From DASRBO01 sp035653595 (GTDB lineage Bacteria > Actinomycetota > Acidimicrobiia > Acidimicrobiales > JAJPHE01): a stretch of 42,751 nt of DNA. The notes beneath the pieces were generated by a model. That model worked only from the letters and a program-made list of their open reading frames with translations, was not told the origin of the DNA and made no database searches. The position numbers and the translations under genes are program-made. Every line of letters starts with the position of its first letter. Position 1 is the stretch's first letter. Location of the stretch: assembly GCA_035653595.1 (NCBI GenBank), contig DASRBO010000094.1, forward strand, positions 1 through 42,751, in the 5' to 3' direction. Below are positions 1-7,677 of the stretch, one piece after another.

Positions 1-13
1 GGGGCGCGCCGGC

Positions 14-538
14 TCAGCTCTGGCCCGCTTTCGGAAGCCAGAAGTCGCGGTACCAGGCGCTCTCCCCGGCCCGGCGGCCGCCGGGACCCATGAGGACCAC
101 GGTCGCCTCGTGGAGCTGCTCCTGCTGGCGGTTGTCGGCCAGGTCATCGACGCGGTCGAGCACGATCGACTCGGAGGAGGTGGTGTAGATCTGCCGGGCG
201 GAGAAGTAGGCGGCGTCGGGACAACCGGGGGTGCGCCGGCAGGACAGATCGTCCTGGGCCACCGCCCGCAGCGTCTGGCCCGGCTCGACCGGGGGACGGT
301 CCACGAAGACGGCGAAGTAGGTGCCGGATCCGGCGGTCGTCGTGGGTCGGGCGCCCTGTCCGCTCATCGACCACCGCAGGGTCACCGGCAGGTGCAGGTG
401 GGCCCGGCTGGCCGGTGTCAGGAAGACCAGACGGTGGTCGTTGACCAGGCTGACGTTGGTGACAGAGCACGCCGCCAGAAGGAAGGCGAGCAGGGCTGGC
501 ACGCCCGCCCGCCGCCATACCCCCCGGAATTCAGCCAC
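14..538 (-). CDS. Small putative lipoprotein of unknown function
   Basis: A 174-residue protein whose N-terminus has basic residues (RGVWRRAG), a hydrophobic stretch and a lipobox-like LLAAC, so it is probably exported and lipid-anchored at a cysteine near residue 24. The mature part has no motif I recognise. It holds a CRRTPGC segment, probably a disulfide pair, and is otherwise mixed beta-like sequence. The start is GTG, with a purine-rich AGGGCAGG a few bases upstream. It lies downstream of the tRNA-Ala gene on the same strand, separated by about 225 bases that hold nothing I can assign. Seen: the signal sequence and lipobox. Inferred: a cell-envelope location. The function is unknown. Confidence 0.6.
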   Translation of the reverse strand: MAEFRGVWRRAGVPALLAFLLAACSVTNVSLVNDHRLVFLTPASRAHLHLPVTLRWSMSGQGARPTTTAGSGTYFAVFVDRPPVEPGQTLRAVAQDDLSCRRTPGCPDAAYFSARQIYTTSSESIVLDRVDDLADNRQQEQLHEATVVLMGPGGRRAGESAWYRDFWLPKAGQS

Positions 539-763
539 CCCAACCTGCCCTGGAACTCGGATTGGCTCACTCCCCGGCCGGAACTGCGGTGCCGCCCCCG
601 AGTTATGGCCGAGGAATCGATTTCAGGGGAAGCCTTCCAGACCGCCGGTCGACGGTCAAGGCACCAGGGCGCCACGCCTGGCATGGACCTCTTGGGACAC
701 TCACAGGACCGCTGGTGGAGAACGCCGGGTCCCACCACCCCGGCGGTGGTCGAGTCGAGCGGG

Positions 764-836
764 TGGAGGTGAGCGGACTCGAACCGCCGACTTCAGCGTT
801 GCGAACGCTGCGCTCTGCCAGCTGAGCTACACCCCC
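764..836 (-). tRNA. tRNA-Ala, anticodon CGC
   Basis: On the minus strand the sequence folds as a complete cloverleaf. The acceptor arm GGGGGTG pairs with CACCTCC (one G-T), the D arm is GCTC...GAGC, the anticodon stem is CAGCG/CGCTG with loop TTCGCAA, the T loop is GTTCGAGTC, and the discriminator is A. The anticodon CGC reads GCG, alanine. The bases after the discriminator are CCC, so the 3' CCA is not encoded and must be added enzymatically. Confidence 0.96.
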
Positions 837-899
837 GAGGGCGCCCACAGGATACCCGGCCCGCCCGGCGCTCCCGCCTGGCCCCCGGCTACCCGGCGA

Positions 900-2048
900 T
901 CAGCGCACCAGGGAGAAGAACGCCCGCAGCTCGGACACGAACAGCCCGGGCTGCTCGAAGGCGGCGAAGTGGCCGCCGGAGTCGAGCTCGTTCCAGTAGC
1001 GCAGGGTCGGGTAGCGCCGCTCGACCCAACGCCGAGCCGGACGGAAGATCTCGCGGGGAAAGCGCGAGGCCCCGACAGGCACCACGACGGCGCCGGTGCC
1101 GCCCCGCCGGAAGCTCTCCCAGTAGAGGCGGGCCGATGAGGCTCCGGTCGCCGGCAGCCAGTAGTGCATGACGTTGTCCAGAATGGCGTCGCGCCCGATG
1201 GCGTTCTCCGGGTGGCCGCCGCAGTCGGTCCAGGCCCAGAACTTCTCGAGGATCCAGGCCAACAGGCCCACCGGCGAGTCGACCAGCGAGTAGCCGATGG
1301 TCTGGGGTCGGGTCGACTGCTGCTTGGAGTAGCCCGAGTCCCAGCGGTCGTAGTGCTCCATGGCGGCCAGGGCGTTCTTGTCGTCGTCGCTGAGCTGCTC
1401 CAGCTCCGAGCGGTCGGGGCCGGCCACCGGCATGTTCAGGTGGATGCCGACGCAGTGGTCGGGGTCTAGGGATCCGATCGCCGTCGTCACCGCCGATCCC
1501 CAGTCGCCGCCCTGGGCGCCGTAGCGGTCGTAGCCGAGGCGGTTCATCAGCACGACCCATGCCGAGGCGATGCGTTCCACCCCCCACCCGGGGGCCGACG
1601 GCTTCTCGCTCCAGCCGTAGCCCGGCACGCTCGGGCAGACCACGTGGAAGGCGTCGGCGGGGCTGCCCCCATGGGCCACCGGGTCGGTGAGGGGACCGAT
1701 GGCGTCGAGGAACTCGACCACCGAGCCGGGCCAGCCGTGGGTTAGCACCAGGGGCAGGGCGCCCGGCTCGGGCGACCGGGCGTGGATGAAGTGGACGCTG
1801 AGCCCGTCGATGGTGGTGCGGTACTGGCCCAGGTCGTTGAGACGGCTCTCGACCCGGCGCCAGTCGTAGGACTCGGCCCAGTGGTCGGCGATGTCGCGCA
1901 GGTAGTCGAGCGGCACCCCCTGGCTCCAGTCATCCACGGTCGCCGGCTCCGGCCAGCGGGCGGATCTCAGCCGGCGGCGCAGGTCCTCGAGCTCGTCGTC
2001 GGCCACTTCCAGACGGAAGGGATGGATCTTCTGCCCGTCATCGCTCAT
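900..2048 (-). CDS. Epoxide hydrolase, alpha/beta-hydrolase fold with EHN domain
   Basis: A 382-residue cytosolic enzyme of the microsomal-type epoxide hydrolase family, which opens epoxides to diols through an alkyl-enzyme ester. The first 100 residues match the EHN N-terminal domain (HPFRLEVADDELEDLRRRL, later DDWSQGVPLDYLR). The oxyanion-hole motif HGWPGS is at about 104-109. The nucleophile is Asp182 in GGDWGS and the catalytic His360 lies in DSGGHFAAFEQP. Length is normal for the family. The ATG overlaps the end of the translin-like gene by 11 bases, so the two are probably co-translated. The physiological substrate cannot be told from sequence. Such enzymes in actinobacteria act on lipid-derived or xenobiotic epoxides. 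Confidence 0.88.
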   Translation of the reverse strand: MSDDGQKIHPFRLEVADDELEDLRRRLRSARWPEPATVDDWSQGVPLDYLRDIADHWAESYDWRRVESRLNDLGQYRTTIDGLSVHFIHARSPEPGALPLVLTHGWPGSVVEFLDAIGPLTDPVAHGGSPADAFHVVCPSVPGYGWSEKPSAPGWGVERIASAWVVLMNRLGYDRYGAQGGDWGSAVTTAIGSLDPDHCVGIHLNMPVAGPDRSELEQLSDDDKNALAAMEHYDRWDSGYSKQQSTRPQTIGYSLVDSPVGLLAWILEKFWAWTDCGGHPENAIGRDAILDNVMHYWLPATGASSARLYWESFRRGGTGAVVVPVGASRFPREIFRPARRWVERRYPTLRYWNELDSGGHFAAFEQPGLFVSELRAFFSLVR

Positions 2049-2697
2049 CGTCGCCCATCATCGCCGACCGCTCCGCTTCGATGGCCCGCTGAAGCCTGGT
2101 CTGCAGCACGGTGGTGGTCACGTCGGCCCGGCTGCGCTCGAGCACCGCCCGCAGGGCGTCGGCGGTGCGGCGCAGCCCTCCGGTGATGGCGTCGGGGAAA
2201 TCCACCGTGCGGACGAGGTCGTAGACGTCGTCCATCGCCCCCAATAGCTCCTCGGCCCGGTCGAGGCTGCCTTCCCGCAACCGGTCCAGCAGGTGGCGAC
2301 GGAGCTCGGACGCCGCCTCGGCCAGTCCGTTGAGCCAGGCCGGCACGCCCACGTGCAGGCGGTCCGGGCCGGGGGGAGCCCCGCCGCCGACCAGCGCCAC
2401 GGTGGCCACCGCCTCGACGTATTCCTTTTCGGCGTCGTGGAGGAACCCGGCATGGGCGACGGCCGGGTAGGGCGAGAGCGCCTCCTGGGCGCTGCGCAGG
2501 TTCCCCTCGGCCTCAGAGATCAGGCCGGCGGCCGATTCCATCTCGAGGCGGTGGACCGCACGGATGGCCAGACCGGAGGAACGGATCACCCTCCGGCAGC
2601 TGACCAGGGCTGCCTCGCGGGCGGCGTGGGCGGCGGCCAGGTCGCCGACCGCTCCCGCAACCAGCTCGCCCAGCGTGTCACGCCGGGTGGTGGCCAC
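2038..2697 (-). CDS. Translin/TRAX-family protein
   Basis: A 219-residue, almost entirely helical protein. The motifs fit the translin superfamily: HDAEKEYVEA at about 88-96, WLNGLAEAASELRRHLLD at 121-138, then REGSLDRAEELLGAMDDVYDL and LRRTADALRAVLERSRADVT. Translin and TRAX are eukaryotic and archaeal nucleic-acid-binding proteins, and TRAX is a ribonuclease whose acidic residues lie in the EYVEA helix and the GxADxxxEL helix. Here Glu92, Glu95, Glu127 (Asp in the usual motif) and Glu131 fall at those places, so nuclease activity is possible but unproven. The start is GTG, 9 bases after the stop of the GlpR-like gene, and its end overlaps the epoxide hydrolase start. Bacterial members are often poorly named, sometimes as haloacid dehalogenase. 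Confidence 0.72.
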   Translation of the reverse strand: MATTRRDTLGELVAGAVGDLAAAHAAREAALVSCRRVIRSSGLAIRAVHRLEMESAAGLISEAEGNLRSAQEALSPYPAVAHAGFLHDAEKEYVEAVATVALVGGGAPPGPDRLHVGVPAWLNGLAEAASELRRHLLDRLREGSLDRAEELLGAMDDVYDLVRTVDFPDAITGGLRRTADALRAVLERSRADVTTTVLQTRLQRAIEAERSAMMGDDER

Positions 2698-2706
2698 GCC
2701 CGAGGG

Positions 2707-3210
2707 CTAGTTGGTGGCCGAGCGGCGCAGGAGGACGGTCCCCTCCACCGCTGCCCCGGGCAGGAAGGTGAGCTTCATCTCCCGCTCGGCGGCGTTGTTG
2801 CGCAGCCGGATGAGCAGCCCCACGTAGGCGGCCAGGCACACCGCCAGGAAGCCCCCCACGGCCAGGGCCACGTGCAGGTGGGGAACCATGCCGAGGGCCA
2901 CGGTGGCGACGGTGGATACGAACAGGACCGACAGCACGTCCCGCCGGCGACGCAGCGCCCGGCTGTGGGCGCTCTCCCGCCGTACCGGCACAGCTGAAGC
3001 CACCTGGGTCTGCACGATGCTCATGGGACGCCCCCCGGTCGTCGCCCGCCGATGGGCGGGAGTGATCAGCTTGGGTCCGGTGCGCTGCAGGACCCCGAGA
3101 TGCCGCCGGAAGTCGTTGATGGAGTCGCTCTTCCTCGACTCGACGCTCCGCCGTAGGAACGGCGGCGCCAAGACGGCGATCCACACCAGTGCCAGAAGCA
3201 GCAGTACCAC
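2707..3210 (-). CDS. GlpR/SepX-like membrane protein (gephyrin-like Glp receptor)
   Basis: About 167 residues. An N-terminal membrane segment (residues 2-18) is followed by PPFLRRSVESRK and DSINDFRRHLGVLQR, then a flexible linker and two further hydrophobic segments (about 92-110 and 113-134) with a short basic tail. This build resembles SepX of Streptomyces and GlpR of corynebacteria and mycobacteria, membrane proteins of the division machinery; GlpR is the receptor for the MoeA-like protein Glp. The neighbourhood supports the call, because galU and a moeA-type gene lie just upstream in the same run, as in mycobacteria. The start is unsure: GTG at 3210 has AGGAG 10 bases before it, and a TTG at 3219 is also possible. 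Sequence similarity is short, so the call rests on architecture plus synteny. Confidence 0.6.
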   Translation of the reverse strand: MVLLLLALVWIAVLAPPFLRRSVESRKSDSINDFRRHLGVLQRTGPKLITPAHRRATTGGRPMSIVQTQVASAVPVRRESAHSRALRRRRDVLSVLFVSTVATVALGMVPHLHVALAVGGFLAVCLAAYVGLLIRLRNNAAEREMKLTFLPGAAVEGTVLLRRSATN

Positions 3211-3419
3211 GATGGTCAAGCTCCTCGACCTACCTTCGTGTGTCGGGGACCGTACTGCAGGTCCCGCCGCGATCGGTGGATGGTGACGCGAGCAGGCCAC
3301 CTGGCGCCGATGGTGCCCATCGGGTGTTTCCAGCGCCGGGGCATGGTAACCACGGCCCTGCCGCCCAGGCAACCCGTGACCGGTCAAACTGCCGCGTTCC
3401 GGGCGCCGCCCGGCCGGGG

Positions 3420-3923
<504 letters not shown>

Positions 3924-3957
3924 GGGTGGAAGTCTAGAACCGCGTCCCGGGCCGGGC

Positions 3958-3975
3958 CCGGTTGGCGTCAACCGG
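3958..3975. repeat. Perfect inverted repeat between moaA and moaC
   Basis: CCGGTTG-GCGT-CAACCGG has 7-base perfect arms around a 4-base loop, inside the 96-base spacer between moaA and moaC. On the transcribed (minus) strand it would form a small stable hairpin. It could be an RNA processing or attenuation point or a protein site. There is no U-tract, so it is not a classical terminator. Confidence 0.45.
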
Positions 3976-4019
3976 CCGCGCCCCGGCCCCGTCCCGGGCG
4001 CTCCGGCCGGCCCGTCGGC

Positions 4020-5048
4020 TCAGCCGCCGATCTGGCTCATGCTGCGGGAGGGGCGCACGAAGTCGACCCGGCCGATGCTGTGGCCGGCCCACTTGGTGGC
4101 CACGTTGCCCCGGATGGCCTCGGCCACCTGGTCATCGCCGCCTCCCTGGCGCAGCACGGCCCGCAGGTCGGTCTCGCCCAGGGCGAACAAGCAGTTGCGC
4201 AGCTGGCCCTCGGCGGTGATCCGGATGCGGTCGCAGTTGCCGCAGAAGGGATGGGTGACGCTGGCGATGACGCCGAAAGCGCCCTTGCCGTCTCGGTAGC
4301 GGTAAAGCGCCGCCGGCTCCGGGCCGCCTCCCAACCCCGGTACCGCCTCCACCGGGAAGACGGCGTCTATGGCCGCTACCACCTCGTCCGAGGGCACCAC
4401 CTTGTCCCTGGACCAGGCCCCCTCGGCGTCGAGCGGCATGAACTCGATGAACCGGGGCTGAACCCCCCTGGCCCGGCCGAAGGCGGCGAAGTCCACCACC
4501 TCGTCGTCGTTGACTCCCCTCATGGTGACCACGTTGACCTTCACCGGGTCGAAGCCCGCCGCCAGGGCGGCGTCGATTCCGGCCAGGACCCGGTCCAGCT
4601 GGGGCCGCCGGGTCATGGCCTCGAACCGGTCGGCCCGGAGGGAGTCGCAGGAGACGTTGAGGCGCCGGAGGCCGGCCCGGCGCAGGTCGTCGGCCAGCAG
4701 GGCCAGGCTCACCCCGTTGGTGGTCATGGCCAGGTCGACCGGCTCCCCGGTGGCGGGGACCCGGAGAGCGGCCAGTTTCTCGATCAGCACCGGCAGCTGG
4801 GCCCGCACGGTCGGCTCGCCTCCGGTGATCCTGATCCCGTCGAAGCCGAAGCGGTCCACGCACACCCGGGCCACCCGCACGATCTCCTCGAAGGTGAGCA
4901 GCTGGTCGCGGGGGAGCCACCGCATGCCCTCCTCGGGCATGCAGTAGGTGCAGCGGAAGTTGCACCTGTCGGTCACCGAAATGCGCAGGTCGCGCACCAC
5001 CCGGTCGAACGGGTCGACCAGCGGCTGGGAAGGGGTCGGCTGCGCCAT
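4020..5048 (-). CDS. moaA: GTP 3',8-cyclase MoaA (radical SAM)
   Basis: A 342-residue radical SAM enzyme that cyclises GTP, the first step of molybdenum cofactor synthesis, together with MoaC encoded just downstream. The radical SAM cluster cysteines are Cys29, Cys33 and Cys36 in TDRCNFRCTYCMP. The C-terminal substrate-binding cluster has Cys269, Cys272 and Cys286 (CxxC-x13-C). The SAM motif ITGGEPTVR is present, and the protein ends in Gly-Gly, as active MoaA proteins require. The start is ATG, 13 bases after the moeA stop. Nothing is truncated. This is the clearest enzyme call in the Moco group. Confidence 0.97.
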   Translation of the reverse strand: MAQPTPSQPLVDPFDRVVRDLRISVTDRCNFRCTYCMPEEGMRWLPRDQLLTFEEIVRVARVCVDRFGFDGIRITGGEPTVRAQLPVLIEKLAALRVPATGEPVDLAMTTNGVSLALLADDLRRAGLRRLNVSCDSLRADRFEAMTRRPQLDRVLAGIDAALAAGFDPVKVNVVTMRGVNDDEVVDFAAFGRARGVQPRFIEFMPLDAEGAWSRDKVVPSDEVVAAIDAVFPVEAVPGLGGGPEPAALYRYRDGKGAFGVIASVTHPFCGNCDRIRITAEGQLRNCLFALGETDLRAVLRQGGGDDQVAEAIRGNVATKWAGHSIGRVDFVRPSRSMSQIGG

Positions 5049-5061
5049 GTCCCGCCCCAGG

Positions 5062-6327
5062 CTACGCCCCGAAGAGGACCGCTCCGTCCGGGCCCCGGCC
5101 CGGCTCGGCCCACGCCCCCGGCGAGACCAGCAGGACGTCCACCGCCTCGCCGGCGCCGACCCCCTCGCCGTCGGGCAGCACGGCCAGGCCCTGGGCGGCG
5201 GCCATGGCCGTCAGCACGTGGGAGCCCTGTCCGCCGGCCGAGCGCACCAGCAGCCGGCCGTCGGGGCCGGGGCGGGCCCTCACCCGGGCGAACATCGTCT
5301 TGCCGTCCGGCCGGCGGGCCAGGGCCTCCTCCGCCACCGCCGGCACCAGGGGGCGGTCCAGGACCCGGTGGCCGGCCATCTTGCGGAGGGCGGGACCGGC
5401 GAAGAGCTCGAAGCTGACCATGGAGGACACCGGGTTGCCCGGCAGGCCGAACACCGGCTTGCCCCCCACCCTGCCGAAGGCCAGGGGTTTGGCCGGGCGG
5501 ATGGCGACCTGCATCCAGCGCATGTCGCCCAGGCGGTCCAGCACCACCTTGATGAGGTCGAAGTCGCCCATGCTCACCCCGCCGCTGGTGATGACGGCGT
5601 CGGACTCGGCGAGGGCCCCGGTCAGGGCCTTCTCGATCTGTTCCTCGCTGTCACGGGCGATGCCGGCGTCGAGGGCCTCGAAGCCGGCCTGGCGCACCAG
5701 GCCGAGCAGCGTCGGCCGGTTGGAGTCCCGCACCTGCCCGCCGGCCAGGGCCCCGCCCCCGTCCACCAGCTCGTCGCCGGTCGAGAGCACGGCCACCCGC
5801 AGCCGGGGGTGGACGACCACCTCGGGGACGCCCACGCTGGCCAGCACCCCCAGGTGACCGGGGCCCAGGACGGTGCCGGCGGCCAGGACCTCGTCGCCCC
5901 GCCGGACGTCGTCGCCCCGCCGGCGGATGTGGTTGCCCGTCTCCACCTCCGCTTCGACCACCACTGCCCGGCCGTCGTCGGCCGCCCTGGTCAGCTCGAC
6001 CATGACCACGGCGTCGGCCCCGGCGGGAATGGGAGCCCCGGTCATGATGCGCACCGCCTGGCCCGGCCCCACCCCCTGGCCCGGCGCCGCCCCCGCCGCC
6101 AGGGTGCCGAGCACCGACAGCCGGACCGGCGCCCCGGCGGTGTCGGCGGCCCGCACGGCGTAGCCGTCCATGGCGGTGTTGTCGAAGGGTGGGACGTCCT
6201 CCGCCGCCCCGACCGCCTCGGCGGTGACGAGGCCGAGGGCGTCGGCCACCGCCACCCGGACCGGGGCCAGGGGGGCGCAGCGGGAGAGCACGTGCCGGCG
6301 GGCCTCGTCGAGGGGGACCAGGCTCAC
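5062..6327 (-). CDS. moeA: Molybdopterin molybdenumtransferase MoeA / gephyrin-like Glp
   Basis: About 421 residues. The family inserts molybdate into adenylylated molybdopterin. In corynebacteria the copy beside galU, named Glp, also binds FtsZ and a membrane receptor. Motifs from the GTG start are PPFDNTAMDGYAVR (46-59, with Asp54 equivalent to E. coli Asp59), STGDEL near 182, DSNRPTL near 201, TSGGVSMGDFD near 247-257 and FGLPGNPVSS near 293. I chose GTG at 6327, directly after the galU stop, because the in-frame TTG at 6357 lies inside galU and has no ribosome site. Catalytic residues look intact, so both a Moco and a division role are possible. Confidence 0.92.
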   Translation of the reverse strand: MSLVPLDEARRHVLSRCAPLAPVRVAVADALGLVTAEAVGAAEDVPPFDNTAMDGYAVRAADTAGAPVRLSVLGTLAAGAAPGQGVGPGQAVRIMTGAPIPAGADAVVMVELTRAADDGRAVVVEAEVETGNHIRRRGDDVRRGDEVLAAGTVLGPGHLGVLASVGVPEVVVHPRLRVAVLSTGDELVDGGGALAGGQVRDSNRPTLLGLVRQAGFEALDAGIARDSEEQIEKALTGALAESDAVITSGGVSMGDFDLIKVVLDRLGDMRWMQVAIRPAKPLAFGRVGGKPVFGLPGNPVSSMVSFELFAGPALRKMAGHRVLDRPLVPAVAEEALARRPDGKTMFARVRARPGPDGRLLVRSAGGQGSHVLTAMAAAQGLAVLPDGEGVGAGEAVDVLLVSPGAWAEPGRGPDGAVLFGA

Positions 6328-6331
6328 CGGT

Positions 6332-7234
6332 TCAGGTATCCCGGCCGTCCGGGCCAAGCAGGGCGGTCAGAAAGGCCCGCAGGGGCGGACCCAGGTCGGG
6401 CCGGTCCAGGGCGATCTCAACCGTGGCCTTCAGGTAGTCCAGCTTGTTGCCCACGTCGTAGCGGCCGCTGTCGAACACGAAGCCGTAGACCGGCTCCACC
6501 TCCATCAGGTTGGCGATCCCGTCGGTGAGCTGGATCTCCCCGCCGCGGCCGGGCTTGGTTCTCTCGAGGGCGGCCCAGATGCCCGGCGACAGGACGTAGC
6601 GGCCGATGACGGCCAGGTTGGACGGCGCCCGGTCCGCCGGGGGCTTCTCCACGATGCTGAGGACCCGGACGAGCCGGCCCGGGCCGACCGGCGAGCCGGG
6701 GACCTCCTCCACCTCGGCACAGCCGTAGGAGGAGATTTCGGCCGGGGCCACCTCCTTGAGGGCCAGGACGCTGGCCCCGGTGCCGGCATGGGCCCGCAGC
6801 ATGGCCTCCAGCAGCCACGGCCCGTTCATGATGTCGTCACCGAGCAGAACGGCGAAGGGCTCGGCGCCCACGTGGCACTTGGCCACCGACACGGCGTGGC
6901 CGAGGCCCAGGGGCTCTTTCTGGCGCACGTAGTGGATGTCGGCCAGGGCGGCGATGGCCCGGATCTCCTCCAGCAGGTCGTCCTTGCCGGTGACCTGGAG
7001 GTGGTGCTCCAGCTCGAAGGACCGGTCGAAGTGGTCCTCGAGGCTGCGCTTGCCCCGGGCGGTGACGATGAGGATGTCGTCGAGGCCGGCGGCGGTGGCC
7101 TCCTCGACCACGTACTGGATGGCCGGCTTGTCGACCAGGGGGAGCATCTCCTTGGGCTGGGCCTTGGTGGCGGGCAGGAACCTGGTCCCCAGCCCGGCGG
7201 CTGTAATGACCGCCTTGCGCGCAACCGGTTCCAA
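6332..7234 (-). CDS. galU: UTP--glucose-1-phosphate uridylyltransferase
   Basis: A 300-residue cytosolic nucleotidyltransferase that makes UDP-glucose, the precursor for cell-wall sugars and for UDP-sulfoquinovose, whose synthase is encoded at 33.4 kb. The signature AAGLGTRFLPATKAQPKEM is at the N-terminus, followed by LVDKPAIQYVVEEA, LGDDIMNGP and EIQLTDGIANL. The start is TTG at 7234, chosen because GGGAGG lies about 7 bases upstream and this gives the normal family length. It heads the minus-strand run that includes moeA, moaA and moaC. Its upstream region is shared with a divergent gene under a CIRCE element, so heat-shock control could touch it too. Confidence 0.95.
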   Translation of the reverse strand: MEPVARKAVITAAGLGTRFLPATKAQPKEMLPLVDKPAIQYVVEEATAAGLDDILIVTARGKRSLEDHFDRSFELEHHLQVTGKDDLLEEIRAIAALADIHYVRQKEPLGLGHAVSVAKCHVGAEPFAVLLGDDIMNGPWLLEAMLRAHAGTGASVLALKEVAPAEISSYGCAEVEEVPGSPVGPGRLVRVLSIVEKPPADRAPSNLAVIGRYVLSPGIWAALERTKPGRGGEIQLTDGIANLMEVEPVYGFVFDSGRYDVGNKLDYLKATVEIALDRPDLGPPLRAFLTALLGPDGRDT

Positions 7235-7277
7235 ATCAGGACCTCCCGAAGGTGAGGGCTCCGCGATCACGGTACAC

Positions 7278-7304
7278 TTGGCACTCGAGGGTCGAGAGTG
7301 CCAG
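7278..7304 (+). promoter_or_regulatory. CIRCE element, HrcA operator
   Basis: TTGGCACTC, 9 bases, GAGTGCCAG. The consensus CIRCE is TTAGCACTC-N9-GAGTGCTAA, so 15 of 18 arm bases match and the 9-base spacer is exact. It ends at the Shine-Dalgarno sequence (GGAGG, 7304-7308) of the Ruc-like gene that starts at 7317. Bound HrcA would block transcription or translation start until heat shock. A possible -10 (TACACT, 7273-7278) overlaps its left edge. hrcA itself is not in the window. Confidence 0.85.
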
Positions 7305-7316
7305 GAGGTTGGCCCG

Positions 7317-7649
7317 ATGCCGACGTACGAGTACGCCTGCAAGAGCTGCAGCGAGCACATCGAGGTCGTGCAGTCCTTCCGCGACGAGCCGTTGACCACC
7401 TGCCCGGCCTGCGGAGGCGACCTCCGCAAGGTCTTCGGGGCCATCGGCATCGCCTTCAAGGGCAGCGGCTTCTACAAAACCGACAGCCGCCCGGCGCCCA
7501 AGTCGGACTCCTCGTCGTCGTCATCGTCGTCCTCGTCGTCTGACTCGGGCTCCAAGTCCTCCACCAGCTCGTCGAGCTCGAGCACCTCGGGCGGCTCGTC
7601 GGGCTCATCGAGCGGCTCCTCGGGCTCGGCCAAGGCCGCCGTCGGCTGA
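7317..7649 (+). CDS. FmdB-family zinc-ribbon protein, Ruc-like redox chaperone
   Basis: A 110-residue protein. It begins with an FmdB zinc ribbon (MPTYEYAC, with Cys8, Cys11, Cys29 and Cys32 as two CxxC pairs), then a conserved FGAIGIAFKGSGFYKTD segment and a roughly 55-residue tail made almost only of Ser, Gly, Thr and Lys, certainly disordered. This is the build of Rv0991c (Ruc) of Mycobacterium tuberculosis, a chaperone activated by oxidation that holds unfolded proteins for DnaK. Two independent facts support homology of function: the gene lies beside galU, as Rv0991c does, and it sits directly behind a CIRCE operator. GGAGG lies 8 bases before the ATG. Function is inferred from family, context and regulation. 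Confidence 0.88.
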   Translation: MPTYEYACKSCSEHIEVVQSFRDEPLTTCPACGGDLRKVFGAIGIAFKGSGFYKTDSRPAPKSDSSSSSSSSSSSDSGSKSSTSSSSSSTSGGSSGSSSGSSGSAKAAVG

Positions 7650-7655
7650 TCCCCG

Positions 7656-7675
7656 CCGGCCGTAACGTCGGCCGG
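7656..7675 (+). repeat. Hairpin between the Ruc-like gene and MTA phosphorylase
   Basis: CCGGCCG-TAACGT-CGGCCGG has 7-base perfect arms and a 6-base loop. It starts 6 bases after the stop at 7649 and ends 2 bases before the ATG of the next gene. It has no U-tract. It may weaken read-through or hide the start of the downstream gene, whose own ribosome site is not visible. Confidence 0.45.
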
Positions 7676-7677
7676 TG

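Noticed and set aside
110..1139. Long open frames on the plus strand across the first kilobase.
   Set aside because: They lie opposite the lipoprotein, the tRNA and the epoxide hydrolase, have Arg/Gly/Pro-rich nonsense composition and no family motif. They are shadows of high-GC coding.
7501..7620. Serine-codon-rich repeated DNA in the Ruc-like gene, considered as a microsatellite or frameshift hotspot.
   Set aside because: The frame stays open and the Ser-rich disordered tail is a known trait of this protein family.
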